DNA of 11,577 nt from JAYUDN01 sp043769645 (GCA_043769645.1 JAYVJC010000017.1:1-11577); one strand, 5' to 3'. Numbered from the stretch's first letter, positions 1-5,963 are shown. Made by a program: numbers and translations. Notes: generated by a model from the sequence alone, not told the origin.

Positions 1-94
1 ACTCTTAACTCTTAACTCTTAACTCTTAACTCTTAACTCTTAACTCTTAACTCTTAACTCTTAACTCTTAACTCTTAACTCTTAACTCTTAACT
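1..94. repeat. Heptamer tandem repeat (ACTCTTA)13
   Basis: Thirteen perfect head-to-tail copies of ACTCTTA fill bases 1-91, followed by a partial copy at 92-94. The array starts at the window edge, so its true length is unknown. The 7-base period puts a TAA stop in all three plus-strand frames, and the reverse complement TAAGAGT likewise gives TAA in all three frames, so it cannot be coding. It lies 87 bases upstream of the sod start codon. I see no function for it; the perfect copies suggest recent expansion by slippage. Confidence 0.97.
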
Positions 95-107
95 TCCACC
101 CTTTTCC

Positions 108-134
108 TTGCGATTTATGAATTATGGATATACT
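108..134 (+). promoter_or_regulatory. Candidate promoter for superoxide dismutase
   Basis: TTGCGA (108-113) and TATACT (129-134) are separated by 15 bases, a little short of the usual spacing. A second -10-like hexamer, TATGAT, lies at 146-151 without a clear -35. Both are AT-rich sites between the heptamer array and the gene, so the call is tentative. Confidence 0.3.
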
Positions 135-181
135 TATGAAGTCGATATGATAAAGCTCTTTCATTACTAAATACTTATTCT

Positions 182-766
182 ATGCCACATATCCTTCCGC
201 CGCTTCCATATTCGCTCGATGCGCTCTCCCCCTATATTTCGAAGGAAACCCTCGAATATCACTATGGGAAACACCATCAGGCCTATGTTGATAACCTCAA
301 TAAACTTATCATCGGTACTAAGTTCGAGAAGATGCCGCTCGAGGATATCATCCGTGAGGCTCCTGCAGGAGGCGTCTTTAACAATGCCGCTCAAATCTGG
401 AATCATACGTTCTATTTCGAGTCACTTACCTCACTGAGTATCCCGACGCTTTCCGAGGAGTTCCTGATGAAAATCGCAGAAAAATGGGGAAACCTCGAAG
501 GATTCCAGAAAGCATTCCATGAAGTAGCCCTCAAAACCTTTGGTTCCGGATGGGCATGGCTCGTCAAGAAAGGAGATGGATCGCTCGAAATCGTCTCAAC
601 CTCGAATGCACATACCCCACTCACGACCGAGGAAGTACCCCTTCTGACCTGTGATGTCTGGGAGCATGCCTACTATATCGACTATCGAAATGCCCGAGCG
701 AAGTACCTCGAGAACTTCTGGCATATCGTCAACTGGGCAAAGGTCGAGGAACGATACGGGAAATAA
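182..766 (+). CDS. sodB: Superoxide dismutase, iron type
   Basis: This 194-residue protein is a full-length Fe/Mn superoxide dismutase, converting superoxide to peroxide and oxygen in the cytoplasm. The four metal ligands are visible: His27 (in EYHYGKHH), His75 (WNHTFY), Asp158 and His162 (DVWEHAYYID). Gln71 in NNAAQIWNH is the residue typical of iron enzymes, which place the active-site Gln here rather than near residue 143 as manganese enzymes do. The segment SNAHTPLT carries His144 where the E. coli iron enzyme has Gly. There is no signal peptide. The ATG at 182 fits the family N-terminus; no Shine-Dalgarno sequence precedes it. None of its 11 glycines is encoded by UGA. It converges with the cyclase gene, with only 8 bases between the two stop codons. 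Confidence 0.96.
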   Translation: MPHILPPLPYSLDALSPYISKETLEYHYGKHHQAYVDNLNKLIIGTKFEKMPLEDIIREAPAGGVFNNAAQIWNHTFYFESLTSLSIPTLSEEFLMKIAEKWGNLEGFQKAFHEVALKTFGSGWAWLVKKGDGSLEIVSTSNAHTPLTTEEVPLLTCDVWEHAYYIDYRNARAKYLENFWHIVNWAKVEERYGK

Positions 767-774
767 TTAAAGAT

Positions 775-2214
775 TTATACGGTTTCTTCGATTCATTGAA
801 GTCTTTCTAAGAAACTTCTGAATGTTCCTAATTCATTTTCTTTCAGTTTTTCCGTCATCTTATGATCCAGTTCATCAATAGGAAGTACGCTGATACTTTT
901 AATTGTTATTAATGCGGATTTTGCCAGAAATTCTGTAGCTATTTTTCTGGTGGCTGGAGTAGATGTGGTATCGAATAAAATTCTTTTTGCTTCATTGATT
1001 AATTCTTCGAGACTTTTGGCTCATCGGCTGAATCTTCCTTCTGGGGATTTGGATGATTTCATCTGAGAAATAGCCTCTTGTTTCATAGCTTCATAGGTTT
1101 TTCAGATTTCATAGTGGCCAATCCCGATATCCAGTTTGATCATAAAATCAACTGGAACCTCAATCTCTGGAGTAGGATACTTCATTTTTTCTTCATCACT
1201 TAGTCGATCGTATTTTTCTCGATACTGCTCGTAGACTTTTTTTGAAGCTTCCTGAAGATTTTCCTGGAGTCTTTCTCTTAGCCTCTTCCCTTCATATACG
1301 CTTCGCAGTGCGTTATGACCACTTATGTCTTGAAAAATAATAAACTCATCTCCTCACCAGCGGCAGGCTCTATCGTTTTTACGGGTTCATTTATCCAGGA
1401 TAGACCCTACTTCTCGAAGTACCGCATCCCCGATATCATACCCGTAGGTATCATTATACTCTTTGAAATTACCTATATCTATAAAATGCAGATTATACTT
1501 CTTATCTTTATTTTTTGGTATTTCTTCAGAAGTTGAAGGAAATGTATCTCTCTGTAGATTTTCTATAAACTTACGATTGGGAAGATCAGTAAGCCTATCT
1601 TTGTATGAATTATATATTTTCCAGATTTCTCGATCTATTCTGGGAAATATTCTTTGAAGTCGAAGAAATTGTAGAAGACTATCGAAACTACCGAATGGAT
1701 TTCTTTCTTTTCCATCTGGAGTAAACGTAATATACTCCATCTCAAAGGTATTTTCTCCTGTCTTTCGAATATAACCAGCATTGTTTTGTCAACTATCATG
1801 GTAGATATGAGACCAGTTCATAGGAGTCATTTTTCACGCCATAAAGACATTCCAGACAGTACCTATCTCTATGTGTTCACTCATTCCTATAAACCCTGTA
1901 CGCGTTCATGCATTCGGTGTTCCCCATACTCAATCCTTACAAATAATATCATATTTTTTGATTGAAATCGGTAATAGTGTCCTCATTCGATCATGAATCC
2001 TTTCAATATAATTCTCTACATCATACTCATCCATTCACTCAACACAACGACTGAGTCCTAAAAAAATTTTCTGTACTTTACGATCGGTCATATCGAGTAC
2101 AAAGGTACTAGCATCCCTTGTAGATAGAGTAACTTCGTTAGTTCAATGATGTTGTATATTGTCTCCATTTCTAGTTTCTAGGCTAGCTGCATGGACTCAT
2201 TCTTTTATATCCAT
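775..2214 (-). CDS. Diguanylate cyclase (GGDEF domain)
   Basis: Reading UGA as Gly joins this into a 479-residue protein with 12 UGA codons. Residues 1-200 have no domain I recognise and no membrane segment, so the enzyme is probably cytoplasmic. The GGDEF domain starts near residue 205 (LTDLPNR at 208). FIDIGNFKEYND and YDIGDAVL give the first metal-binding Asp, the Asn and the later Asp; the second Asp of the usual DID motif is Gly here. RWGGDEF at 285-291 is intact, its first Gly being UGA (1354-1356). RKND at 278-281 lies five residues before GGDEF, matching the RxxD product-inhibition site. About 70 residues, many charged, separate GGDEF from DIGIG, roughly 30 more than usual. It should make cyclic di-GMP from two GTP. 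ATG 2214 is chosen; an in-frame TTG at 2232 is an alternative. It lies 42 bases downstream of the sugar transferase gene. Confidence 0.88.
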
Positions 2215-2231
2215 TCTTCTATTTTCCCACA

Positions 2232-2265
2232 ATTTCTTACCTTTTGCAAATATTTCTTACCTTTT
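2232..2265. repeat. 14-base direct repeat at the transferase/cyclase junction
   Basis: ATTTCTTACCTTTT occurs at 2232-2245 and again at 2252-2265, a 20-base period. On the coding (minus) strand each copy reads AAAAGGTAAGAAAT. The upstream copy contains the TAA stop of the transferase gene; the other lies just before the cyclase start region and its AAGG could weakly serve as a ribosome binding site for the TTG at 2232. Confidence 0.85.
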
Positions 2266-3375
2266 CACGATAGAAAGTATTTTGGTGAGAAAGAGAGTTA
2301 CAAGTCACATCACTACAAAGAGGATAATCTTGCCACTGGTATCAAGAAATATCGAGGTGATTCCGAAAAATCCTGCGAGAAAGTAGATAATATCTCGAAT
2401 GCTTGACTGTGAAAATCCGAGCTCGAGGAGCCTATAGTGCAGGTGATGGGTCTGATCTCATTTCATCGGATTCTGTCATGCGAAGATCCGCGCACTGATT
2501 ACATAGACGAAGTCGATGAGGTAGATGCCGAGAACCGACATCGCGGTCGCTATCTTCCCTCCGGCGATAATCGCGAGGGTCGCGATGAAGAATGCCAGGA
2601 TAATCGTCCCTGAGTCACCCATAATCCCCGAACGCCTTATATCCATACGGGTTACGAGGTAGGTAATCGGGATGAGTATCGAGAGAAGTATGAGGATAAA
2701 CTGGCTATTTTCTCTCGAGGCGATCGTCGTATCGGTTGCGTAGAGTTTGATCGCGAGAAATCCGATGATGAAAAAACTGATCAGGGAAAATCATCCTGTC
2801 AGGCCTGGTATGCCGTCAGAAAAATTAACACTATTAAATACTAACACATACCACAGTGTGGTTATCAGGACCGGGATATAGTAGATCGTAATGGACTGAT
2901 GAAAGAGAGTAAAGTCGATAAAGTAATGATCAAGAAAGGTAATACCTCAGAAGATATTTGATACATAGCTGATCTTGATACTCGTAATCCCGATCGTAAT
3001 CCCGACCAATATCTGCATAAGAAGCCTCGCGAGCGGAGGAACGGAGACTCGACCTTTTCCGATGGTGTCCAGGTCATCGAGGAAGCTTACGAGTGTGATG
3101 ATGCTCCCGAGGATGAGGATGATGTGGAGTCGATGTTCGAGTGTCACTGGTATATCGAAAGAGTAGGGGAGTCAAACCGACATGACGAGGAGCGTCATCA
3201 TGATAGCAATACCGATCCCATAGGGAACCGGCTTTCGGCCATGTTCAGTTTTATAAAGGTGGGGACGATCGAGAACTGTATAGTGTTTCCATATTCGTTG
3301 AACGGTCAACAATATACCATATCAGACGATAGAAGAGGTGATGAAGTAGAAGATGAGTGCAGTGAGGAAGGACAT
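2257..3375 (-). CDS. Polyprenyl-phosphate sugar-1-phosphate transferase (WecA/TagO/MraY superfamily)
   Basis: A 372-residue polytopic membrane protein once seven UGA codons are read as Gly. Family motifs appear in order: an N-terminal hydrophobic segment, GRKPVPYGIGIAI, SFLDDLD with DDLD at 100-103 (metal-binding aspartates), NFSDGIPGLTGG from residue 184, GIMGDSG with GDSG at 253-256, and GDQTHHLHYRLL from residue 306, the His-rich loop typical of WecA/TagO-type members. UGA encodes Gly195 in TGGF and Gly306 before DQTHHLH. The family transfers a sugar phosphate from a UDP-sugar to undecaprenyl phosphate at the inner membrane face, the first step of glycan or wall-polymer synthesis. The sugar cannot be told from sequence; the His motif favours WecA/TagO over MraY. 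ATG 3375 has no Shine-Dalgarno; TATAAT lies 13 bases upstream, inside the neighbouring inverted repeat. Confidence 0.9.
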
Positions 3376-3416
3376 GGGTAGTAGGGAGATTATAGCAGAT
3401 AGCAGGTAGCTTATAG
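3376..3416. repeat. Left arm of inverted repeat flanking the four-helix-bundle gene
   Basis: GTAGCTTATAG (3406-3416) and AGCAGATAGC (3394-3403), separated by two bases, are the reverse complements of CTATAAGCTAC (3863-3873) and GCTATCTGCT (3876-3885) on the other side of the gene, so 21 of 23 positions match. Weaker similarity continues outward to 3376. Further partial copies of the GCAGGTAGC unit lie at 3417-3445. The arm abuts the start codon of the sugar transferase gene. Confidence 0.85.
3389..3394 (-). promoter_or_regulatory. TATAAT -10 element upstream of the sugar transferase
   Basis: On the minus strand this reads TATAAT and ends 13 bases before the ATG at 3375, predicting a leader of about 7 bases. 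It lies inside the inverted-repeat arm. No good -35 is visible 16-18 bases upstream, so the call is tentative. Confidence 0.35.
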
Positions 3417-3468
3417 CAGATAGATGTTTGCAGGTAGCAGGTAGCTTTTTCGAAGATAAAGAAATTGC

Positions 3469-3819
3469 TTATTGTTTTGATTTTATAAGTCAGACGAGCA
3501 TTTTAGAGATTTCTTCTATACTTTCTAGGATTGGCTTACTTATAGTTTCATCGACAAATCAAATATCAGTGGCGAGTATAACCTGAGTTTCTAATTCCGC
3601 ACAAGATCCACGTGCGATATATAGGAAGTGAATTTGTTCTTTTTGTCATCACCGGCTATTTCACTCTGCAATATTACTCGGGATAGATATACTCGAACGT
3701 TTTATCTGATCTACTAAGCCAAACTGTTCATTCTTAGGAAAATGTGCACAAAGCAGGTACACTTCTTTTACTAGGATTCTAGATTTTTGCCACACGAGTA
3801 AGTCTTTAAATTGGTTCAT
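3469..3819 (-). CDS. Four-helix-bundle protein (S23/IVP family)
   Basis: A 116-residue protein, full length for the family first seen in 23S rRNA intervening sequences (related to Avd of diversity-generating retroelements). The signature is clear: DLLVWQKSR near the N-terminus, IKRSSISIPSNIAEGNSRGG at 39-58, FLYIARGSCAELETQ at 65-79, then DIGF at 86-88 and a C-terminal helix. Five of its seven glycines (53, 57, 58, 87, 110) are UGA, including the near-invariant Gly of AEG, which strongly supports the recoding. Molecular function of the family is unsettled; members form oligomeric helical bundles and may bind nucleic acid. ATG 3819 gives the expected N-terminus with no Shine-Dalgarno. The gene is bracketed by inverted repeats that abut both neighbouring coding regions, as if it had been inserted between transferase and dedA. 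Confidence 0.93.
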
Positions 3820-3862
3820 ATAACCATGTGGTATATTATAAATTTTCTTGTTCTCCTATTTA

Positions 3863-3908
3863 CTATAAGCTACAAGCTATCTGCTCCGTGCTATCTCCTC
3901 TACTTCCC
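3863..3908. repeat. Right arm of inverted repeat flanking the four-helix-bundle gene
   Basis: CTATAAGCTAC (3863-3873) and GCTATCTGCT (3876-3885) mirror the left arm. Looser similarity (TCTCC, CTACT, CCC in the same order as the left arm) continues to 3908 and so runs into the last codons and the TAG stop (3900-3902) of the dedA-family gene. Confidence 0.85.
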
Positions 3909-4652
3909 GACTCGTTCCTCGATCTCTGCTTGTTTGTCACGAAGGTAGGTATTCCAGGCATCCCGTTTGAATCGGTAGATATAGAGAGCGACGACGATGA
4001 TGACTCCGAGCATAATCTTCCCGAGATTATCTAGAATGCTCTCGTAGTTGTCGATAAAGAGGATCCCAAGCGTGATGATACTCATGGCCCAGACGATCGA
4101 TCCGACCATATTGTACATCCAGAACTTATCTTCTCTCATCCCACTTGCACCCGCGATGAAGGGGACAAAGGCGCGAGTAAAATTATGAAACTTTCCAAGT
4201 ACGATATACCAGAATCCATTTTTTTCGATCTGTTTGTGGAGGATGCGTGTCTCGGTCTTGCCGAGCCCGATCCAGTCACCATACTTTTCGATAATCTTCG
4301 TCCCATACCATTTCCCGATCCAGTATCCGAGGTAGTTCCCGAGCATCGCTCCGACGATCGCAGAGATGATAGTTCCTAGGATATGGGTTTTCCCCCAGAA
4401 TCCACCGACGAGGATCATCACGTTCATCCCAGGGACGGCAGTCCCGATAATCGGGAGAGACTCGATGCAAGCAGAGAGAAAGGCGATCAGGTAATTCCAC
4501 GCGCCGATATGTCGAATGAGCTCCCCAATCCACTCAATCCCGAGTTTGATCCACTCAGGACGCACGAGAGAAATGATAACGAGCGCGAACGTGAGCAGCG
4601 CAAAAAGAATAGTAATGGCCTTGGCAAGGTAAGTGAGGGTTCTTCGGATCAC
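3900..4652 (-). CDS. DedA-family (VTT domain) membrane protein
   Basis: A 250-residue polytopic membrane protein with DedA landmarks: an N-terminal membrane segment (about 10-30), the acidic ESLPIIGTAVPG motif at 64-75, hydrophobic helices with GNYLGYWIGKWYG at 105-117, and GKFHNFTRAFVPFIAG at 153-168 carrying the conserved Arg160 and Pro164. Two C-terminal membrane segments and a basic tail follow. DedA proteins are transporters or scramblases linked to recycling of undecaprenyl phosphate and other lipids, which would fit the nearby undecaprenyl-phosphate-using transferase. The start is GTG 4652; the frame stays open upstream but contains no other ATG, GTG or TTG before a TAG. None of its roughly 26 glycines is UGA, unlike neighbouring genes. 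Its TAG stop lies in the right inverted repeat. Confidence 0.92.
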   Translation of the reverse strand: MIRRTLTYLAKAITILFALLTFALVIISLVRPEWIKLGIEWIGELIRHIGAWNYLIAFLSACIESLPIIGTAVPGMNVMILVGGFWGKTHILGTIISAIVGAMLGNYLGYWIGKWYGTKIIEKYGDWIGLGKTETRILHKQIEKNGFWYIVLGKFHNFTRAFVPFIAGASGMREDKFWMYNMVGSIVWAMSIITLGILFIDNYESILDNLGKIMLGVIIVVALYIYRFKRDAWNTYLRDKQAEIEERVGK

Positions 4653-4677
4653 AGATAAATAGATAAATAGTACATCC

Positions 4678-4705
4678 AGAGTATGAAAAAAGATGGCTTT
4701 TGCAA
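4678..4705 (-). promoter_or_regulatory. Candidate promoter for the DedA gene
   Basis: On the minus strand TTGCAA (4700-4705) is followed after 16 bases by TACTCT (4678-4683), giving a leader of about 20 bases before GTG 4652. The rest of the divergent gap includes an AT-rich GATAAATA duplication at 4653-4670. Confidence 0.4.
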
Positions 4706-4736
4706 CGGGAAAGAAGGGAATTACAGAGATAAAAAA

Positions 4737-4764
4737 TTGACATAAATAGTAATATATCTATATT
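4737..4764 (+). promoter_or_regulatory. Promoter for the 79-residue membrane protein gene
   Basis: TTGACA (4737-4742) is a perfect -35, followed after 16 bases by TATATT (4759-4764). The predicted start near 4771 gives a leader of about 23 bases before ATG 4794. The same hexamer pair and spacing recur at 5038-5065. Confidence 0.75.
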
Positions 4765-4793
4765 AAATTTCTTTAGCCTTTTAGTATTTTTTT

Positions 4794-5033
4794 ATGGAAA
4801 CAGAAAATTCTTCAGAAAAGGTTTATAAACCTGTCACCCCTTCCTGATTGGACACTCCTGGAATGCGAAAACGAAGGATTTGAGGACTGATCAGTGCAAG
4901 TGTATTGGCTTGAGCTATTACTTATAATACCAGTGATACTTTTCATTCAGGAGTAGATATCGTAGCTAAATGGGTCCTTCAAAGAGTCAGTAATATTTCA
5001 GCTGAAGATATACGATCGATAACTCGAAGTTAA
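4794..5033 (+). CDS. Small single-pass membrane protein, unknown family
   Basis: A 79-residue protein visible only if three UGA codons (residues 18, 30, 40) are read as Gly. It has a polar N-terminus, a basic cluster RKRR at 25-28, a short hydrophobic segment at about 29-43 (two of its glycines are UGA), and an amphipathic charged C-terminus. The basic cluster before the hydrophobic stretch predicts the N-terminus inside. I do not recognise the family. A consensus promoter sits 30 bases before the ATG, there is no Shine-Dalgarno, and the gene ends in TAA just four bases before the next promoter. The pattern of UGA falling in Gly-compatible positions supports a real gene. Confidence 0.7.
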
Positions 5034-5037
5034 TTTT

Positions 5038-5065
5038 TTGACAAAACTCCCTATCTCTATATATT
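5038..5065 (+). promoter_or_regulatory. Promoter of leader A
   Basis: TTGACA (5038-5043), a 16-base spacer and TATATT (5060-5065) match the promoter at 4737 exactly. The predicted transcription start is about 5072, which is itself the A of an ATG. Confidence 0.75.
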
Positions 5066-5071
5066 GAAAGT

Positions 5072-5137
5072 ATGAATTCTATGAATCTCATCCTCGTGCT
5101 TATTCTTCTCTCGTACAGGGGAAGTATTTGTGCGTAG
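5072..5137 (+). CDS. Leader peptide A
   Basis: A 21-codon ORF from ATG 5072, or 18 codons from the in-frame ATG 5081, ending in TAG. Residues 3-10 of the shorter form are LILVLILL, eight consecutive aliphatic residues encoded by Leu, Ile and Val codons. The ORF then runs through both arms of the first hairpin of attenuator A. Its stop overlaps AGGAGG (5136-5141), the only perfect Shine-Dalgarno-like motif I found near a gene junction here, yet no start codon follows at usable distance. If 5072 is also the transcription start the message would be leaderless. By analogy with ilv/leu leaders the codon run could be a stalling site; a small hydrophobic toxin-like peptide is the alternative. Translation is not demonstrated. 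Confidence 0.5.
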   Translation: MNSMNLILVLILLSYRGSICA

Positions 5138-5190
5138 GAGGAGAACCTCATACATTCAAAACTTCCCCGGAAACAGGGAAGTTTTTATTT
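5105..5190 (+). promoter_or_regulatory. Attenuator A (alternative hairpins with intrinsic terminator)
   Basis: Four segments can pair in exclusive ways. Segment 1, CTTCTCT (5105-5111), pairs with segment 2, GGGGAAG (5118-5124). Segment 2, GGGGAAGT (5118-5125), also pairs perfectly with segment 3, ACTTCCCC (5161-5168), strengthened by TTTG (5127-5130) with CAAA (5157-5160) and an inner GAGG-AGAA-CCTC hairpin. Segment 3 alternatively pairs with segment 4, GGGAAGT (5176-5182), followed by a T-rich tract: an intrinsic terminator. Segment 1 lies in the leader ORF, so ribosome position there could set the outcome as in classical amino-acid attenuation. It precedes the 98-residue gene. Confidence 0.7.
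5159..5190 (+). terminator. Intrinsic terminator of attenuator A
   Basis: AACTTCCC (5160-5167) pairs with GGGAAGTT (5176-5183) over an 8-base loop, followed by TTTT and an extended AT-rich tail to about 5207. It lies 18 bases before the ATG of the next gene, so it must be bypassed for that gene to be expressed from the promoter at 5038. Confidence 0.8.
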
Positions 5191-5207
5191 ATTTATCTTT
5201 TTATTTT

Positions 5208-5504
5208 ATGGAGCAATACTTCGCCGCCTACCCAGAAGATTTGGGATATACAGTCTGAATAGTTACCGATTCCAATGAGGATTGATTTACTGTAAACAAG
5301 ATTGTATACTCATTCCCATCCCCAGAAGATGGATTACGTGAGCCCATGATAGAATGATCCCTCATAGCTTTCAAAGTTCCCTCAAATAATAATGTGAAAG
5401 AGGTGGCAGTCCTTATACAGACTGTTCCAGGGGAAGTAATAACTATTCTTGAAAAGATGAGACAACCTACGAGTATTCCAGTTGCTGAAACTGTAACTCA
5501 ATAA
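5208..5504 (+). CDS. Orphan protein, 98 residues
   Basis: A continuous 98-residue protein when UGA codons at residues 17, 26 and 50 are read as Gly (YTVGIVTDS, EDGFTVN, IEGSLIAF). It is soluble-looking: alternating hydrophobic and polar stretches suggest beta strands at about 14-20, 26-36 and 50-57, then a strand and helix, KEVAVLIQTV and EVITILEKMRQ, at 64-86. I see no motif, signal peptide or membrane segment and do not recognise a family. ATG 5208 directly follows the T-rich tail of attenuator A; no Shine-Dalgarno is present. It ends in TAA six bases before the leader B start codon, so the next gene probably shares its transcript. Expression should depend on readthrough of attenuator A. 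Confidence 0.72.
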
Positions 5505-5509
5505 TAAAT

Positions 5510-5557
5510 ATGTCGTCCTCAACCTACTTTCTCGCCCTTCTCCTTCTTTTCTTCTAG
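5510..5557 (+). CDS. Leader peptide B
   Basis: A 15-residue ORF, MSSSTYFLALLLLFF, ending in TAG. Five Leu codons (CTC, CTT) and three Phe codons form a pyrimidine-rich run, with the last Phe and stop codons overlapping segment 1 of attenuator B. It begins five bases after the stop of the preceding gene, so ribosomes could reach it by reinitiation. A Leu-rich leader before an attenuator recalls leu operon control, but nothing downstream resembles leucine metabolism. Translation is inferred only from architecture. Confidence 0.5.
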   Translation: MSSSTYFLALLLLFF

Positions 5558-5620
5558 AGAAGTGTTTGAGTGTAGAAACTATTTACTCAAAGACTTCTCG
5601 GGATTCGAGAAGTCTTTTTC
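5551..5620 (+). promoter_or_regulatory. Attenuator B (alternative hairpins with intrinsic terminator)
   Basis: It has the same plan as attenuator A. CTTC (5551-5554) can pair with GAAG (5559-5562). GAGAAGT (5557-5563) plus TTTGAGT (5565-5571) pair with ACTCAAA (5585-5591) plus ACTTCTC (5593-5599), a long antiterminator-like stem with one G-G mismatch. ACTTCTC alternatively joins the terminator stem with GAGAAGT (5607-5613). Compared with A, the same position changes from G-C to A-T in segments 2, 3 and 4 together, keeping both alternative stems. The unpaired stretch after segment 2 also resembles A (GTRTTTGNGYGTAG). Confidence 0.7.
5591..5620 (+). terminator. Intrinsic terminator of attenuator B
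   Basis: AGACTTCTCG (5591-5600) and CGAGAAGTCT (5606-5615) form a perfect 10-base stem with a 5-base loop, ending in TTTTT. It lies 11 bases before ATG 5631, too close to be just the end of the previous gene, which stopped 87 bases earlier. Confidence 0.88.
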
Positions 5621-5630
5621 CTTTCTAATT

Positions 5631-5963
5631 ATGAGAAAAGTACAATATTCACCAGAATCAGTGGTTGAGCCATATTTTCGGGTAGTGCCATTTGCTTATA
5701 CTCCAGCAAACCATGATGGGTATATACTTACGACGGTGAATCGAGTTCGTATTCTTCTTGAGAGGGATTTCGGTATAGAAAAGCCCAGCCTTAATCTGAT
5801 ATTAGGAATTTTTCAAGATATACATGGACATATTCCAGGGTTTGCCATGAGTTCGGATGGGAATATGGCACGAATCTGTTACTTCCATATGTGGAGTTTT
5901 TGTCGAAGAGTTGAAATAGCTCTGAAAACTTGAGAAATCAAAAAGGGAAAAGCCATCAACTAA
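5631..5963 (+). CDS. Orphan protein, 110 residues
   Basis: A 110-residue protein with one UGA Gly (residue 101) near a Lys-rich C-terminus. It is soluble-looking, with no signal peptide. VNRVRILLERDFGI (36-49) is probably a helix, followed by LNLILGIFQDIHGHIPGF and a His/Trp/Cys-containing stretch CYFHMWSFCRRVEIALKT (83-100). I do not recognise a family. The frame is open upstream from GTG 5562, but that extension translates the attenuator hairpins, so ATG 5631 is preferred. No Shine-Dalgarno precedes it. I saw no convincing promoter of its own, so it likely depends on readthrough of attenuators A and B. Paralogy with the 98-residue upstream gene is not evident. Confidence 0.72.

Noticed and set aside
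1..94. CRISPR array
   Set aside because: The repeat unit is 7 bases with no spacers, and no cas gene is present.
775..2214. Reading the fragmented cyclase, transferase and orphan genes as pseudogenes
   Set aside because: All interruptions are UGA only, in frame, and at Gly positions; no frameshift is needed anywhere.
4555..4743. A 62-codon minus-strand ORF upstream of and overlapping the DedA gene
   Set aside because: It is an out-of-frame shadow of the DedA N-terminus with no family features.
5562..5933. A longer start (GTG 5562) for the 110-residue gene
   Set aside because: The extra codons translate the antiterminator and terminator hairpins; base pairing explains that stretch better, and ATG 5631 lies just after the terminator.
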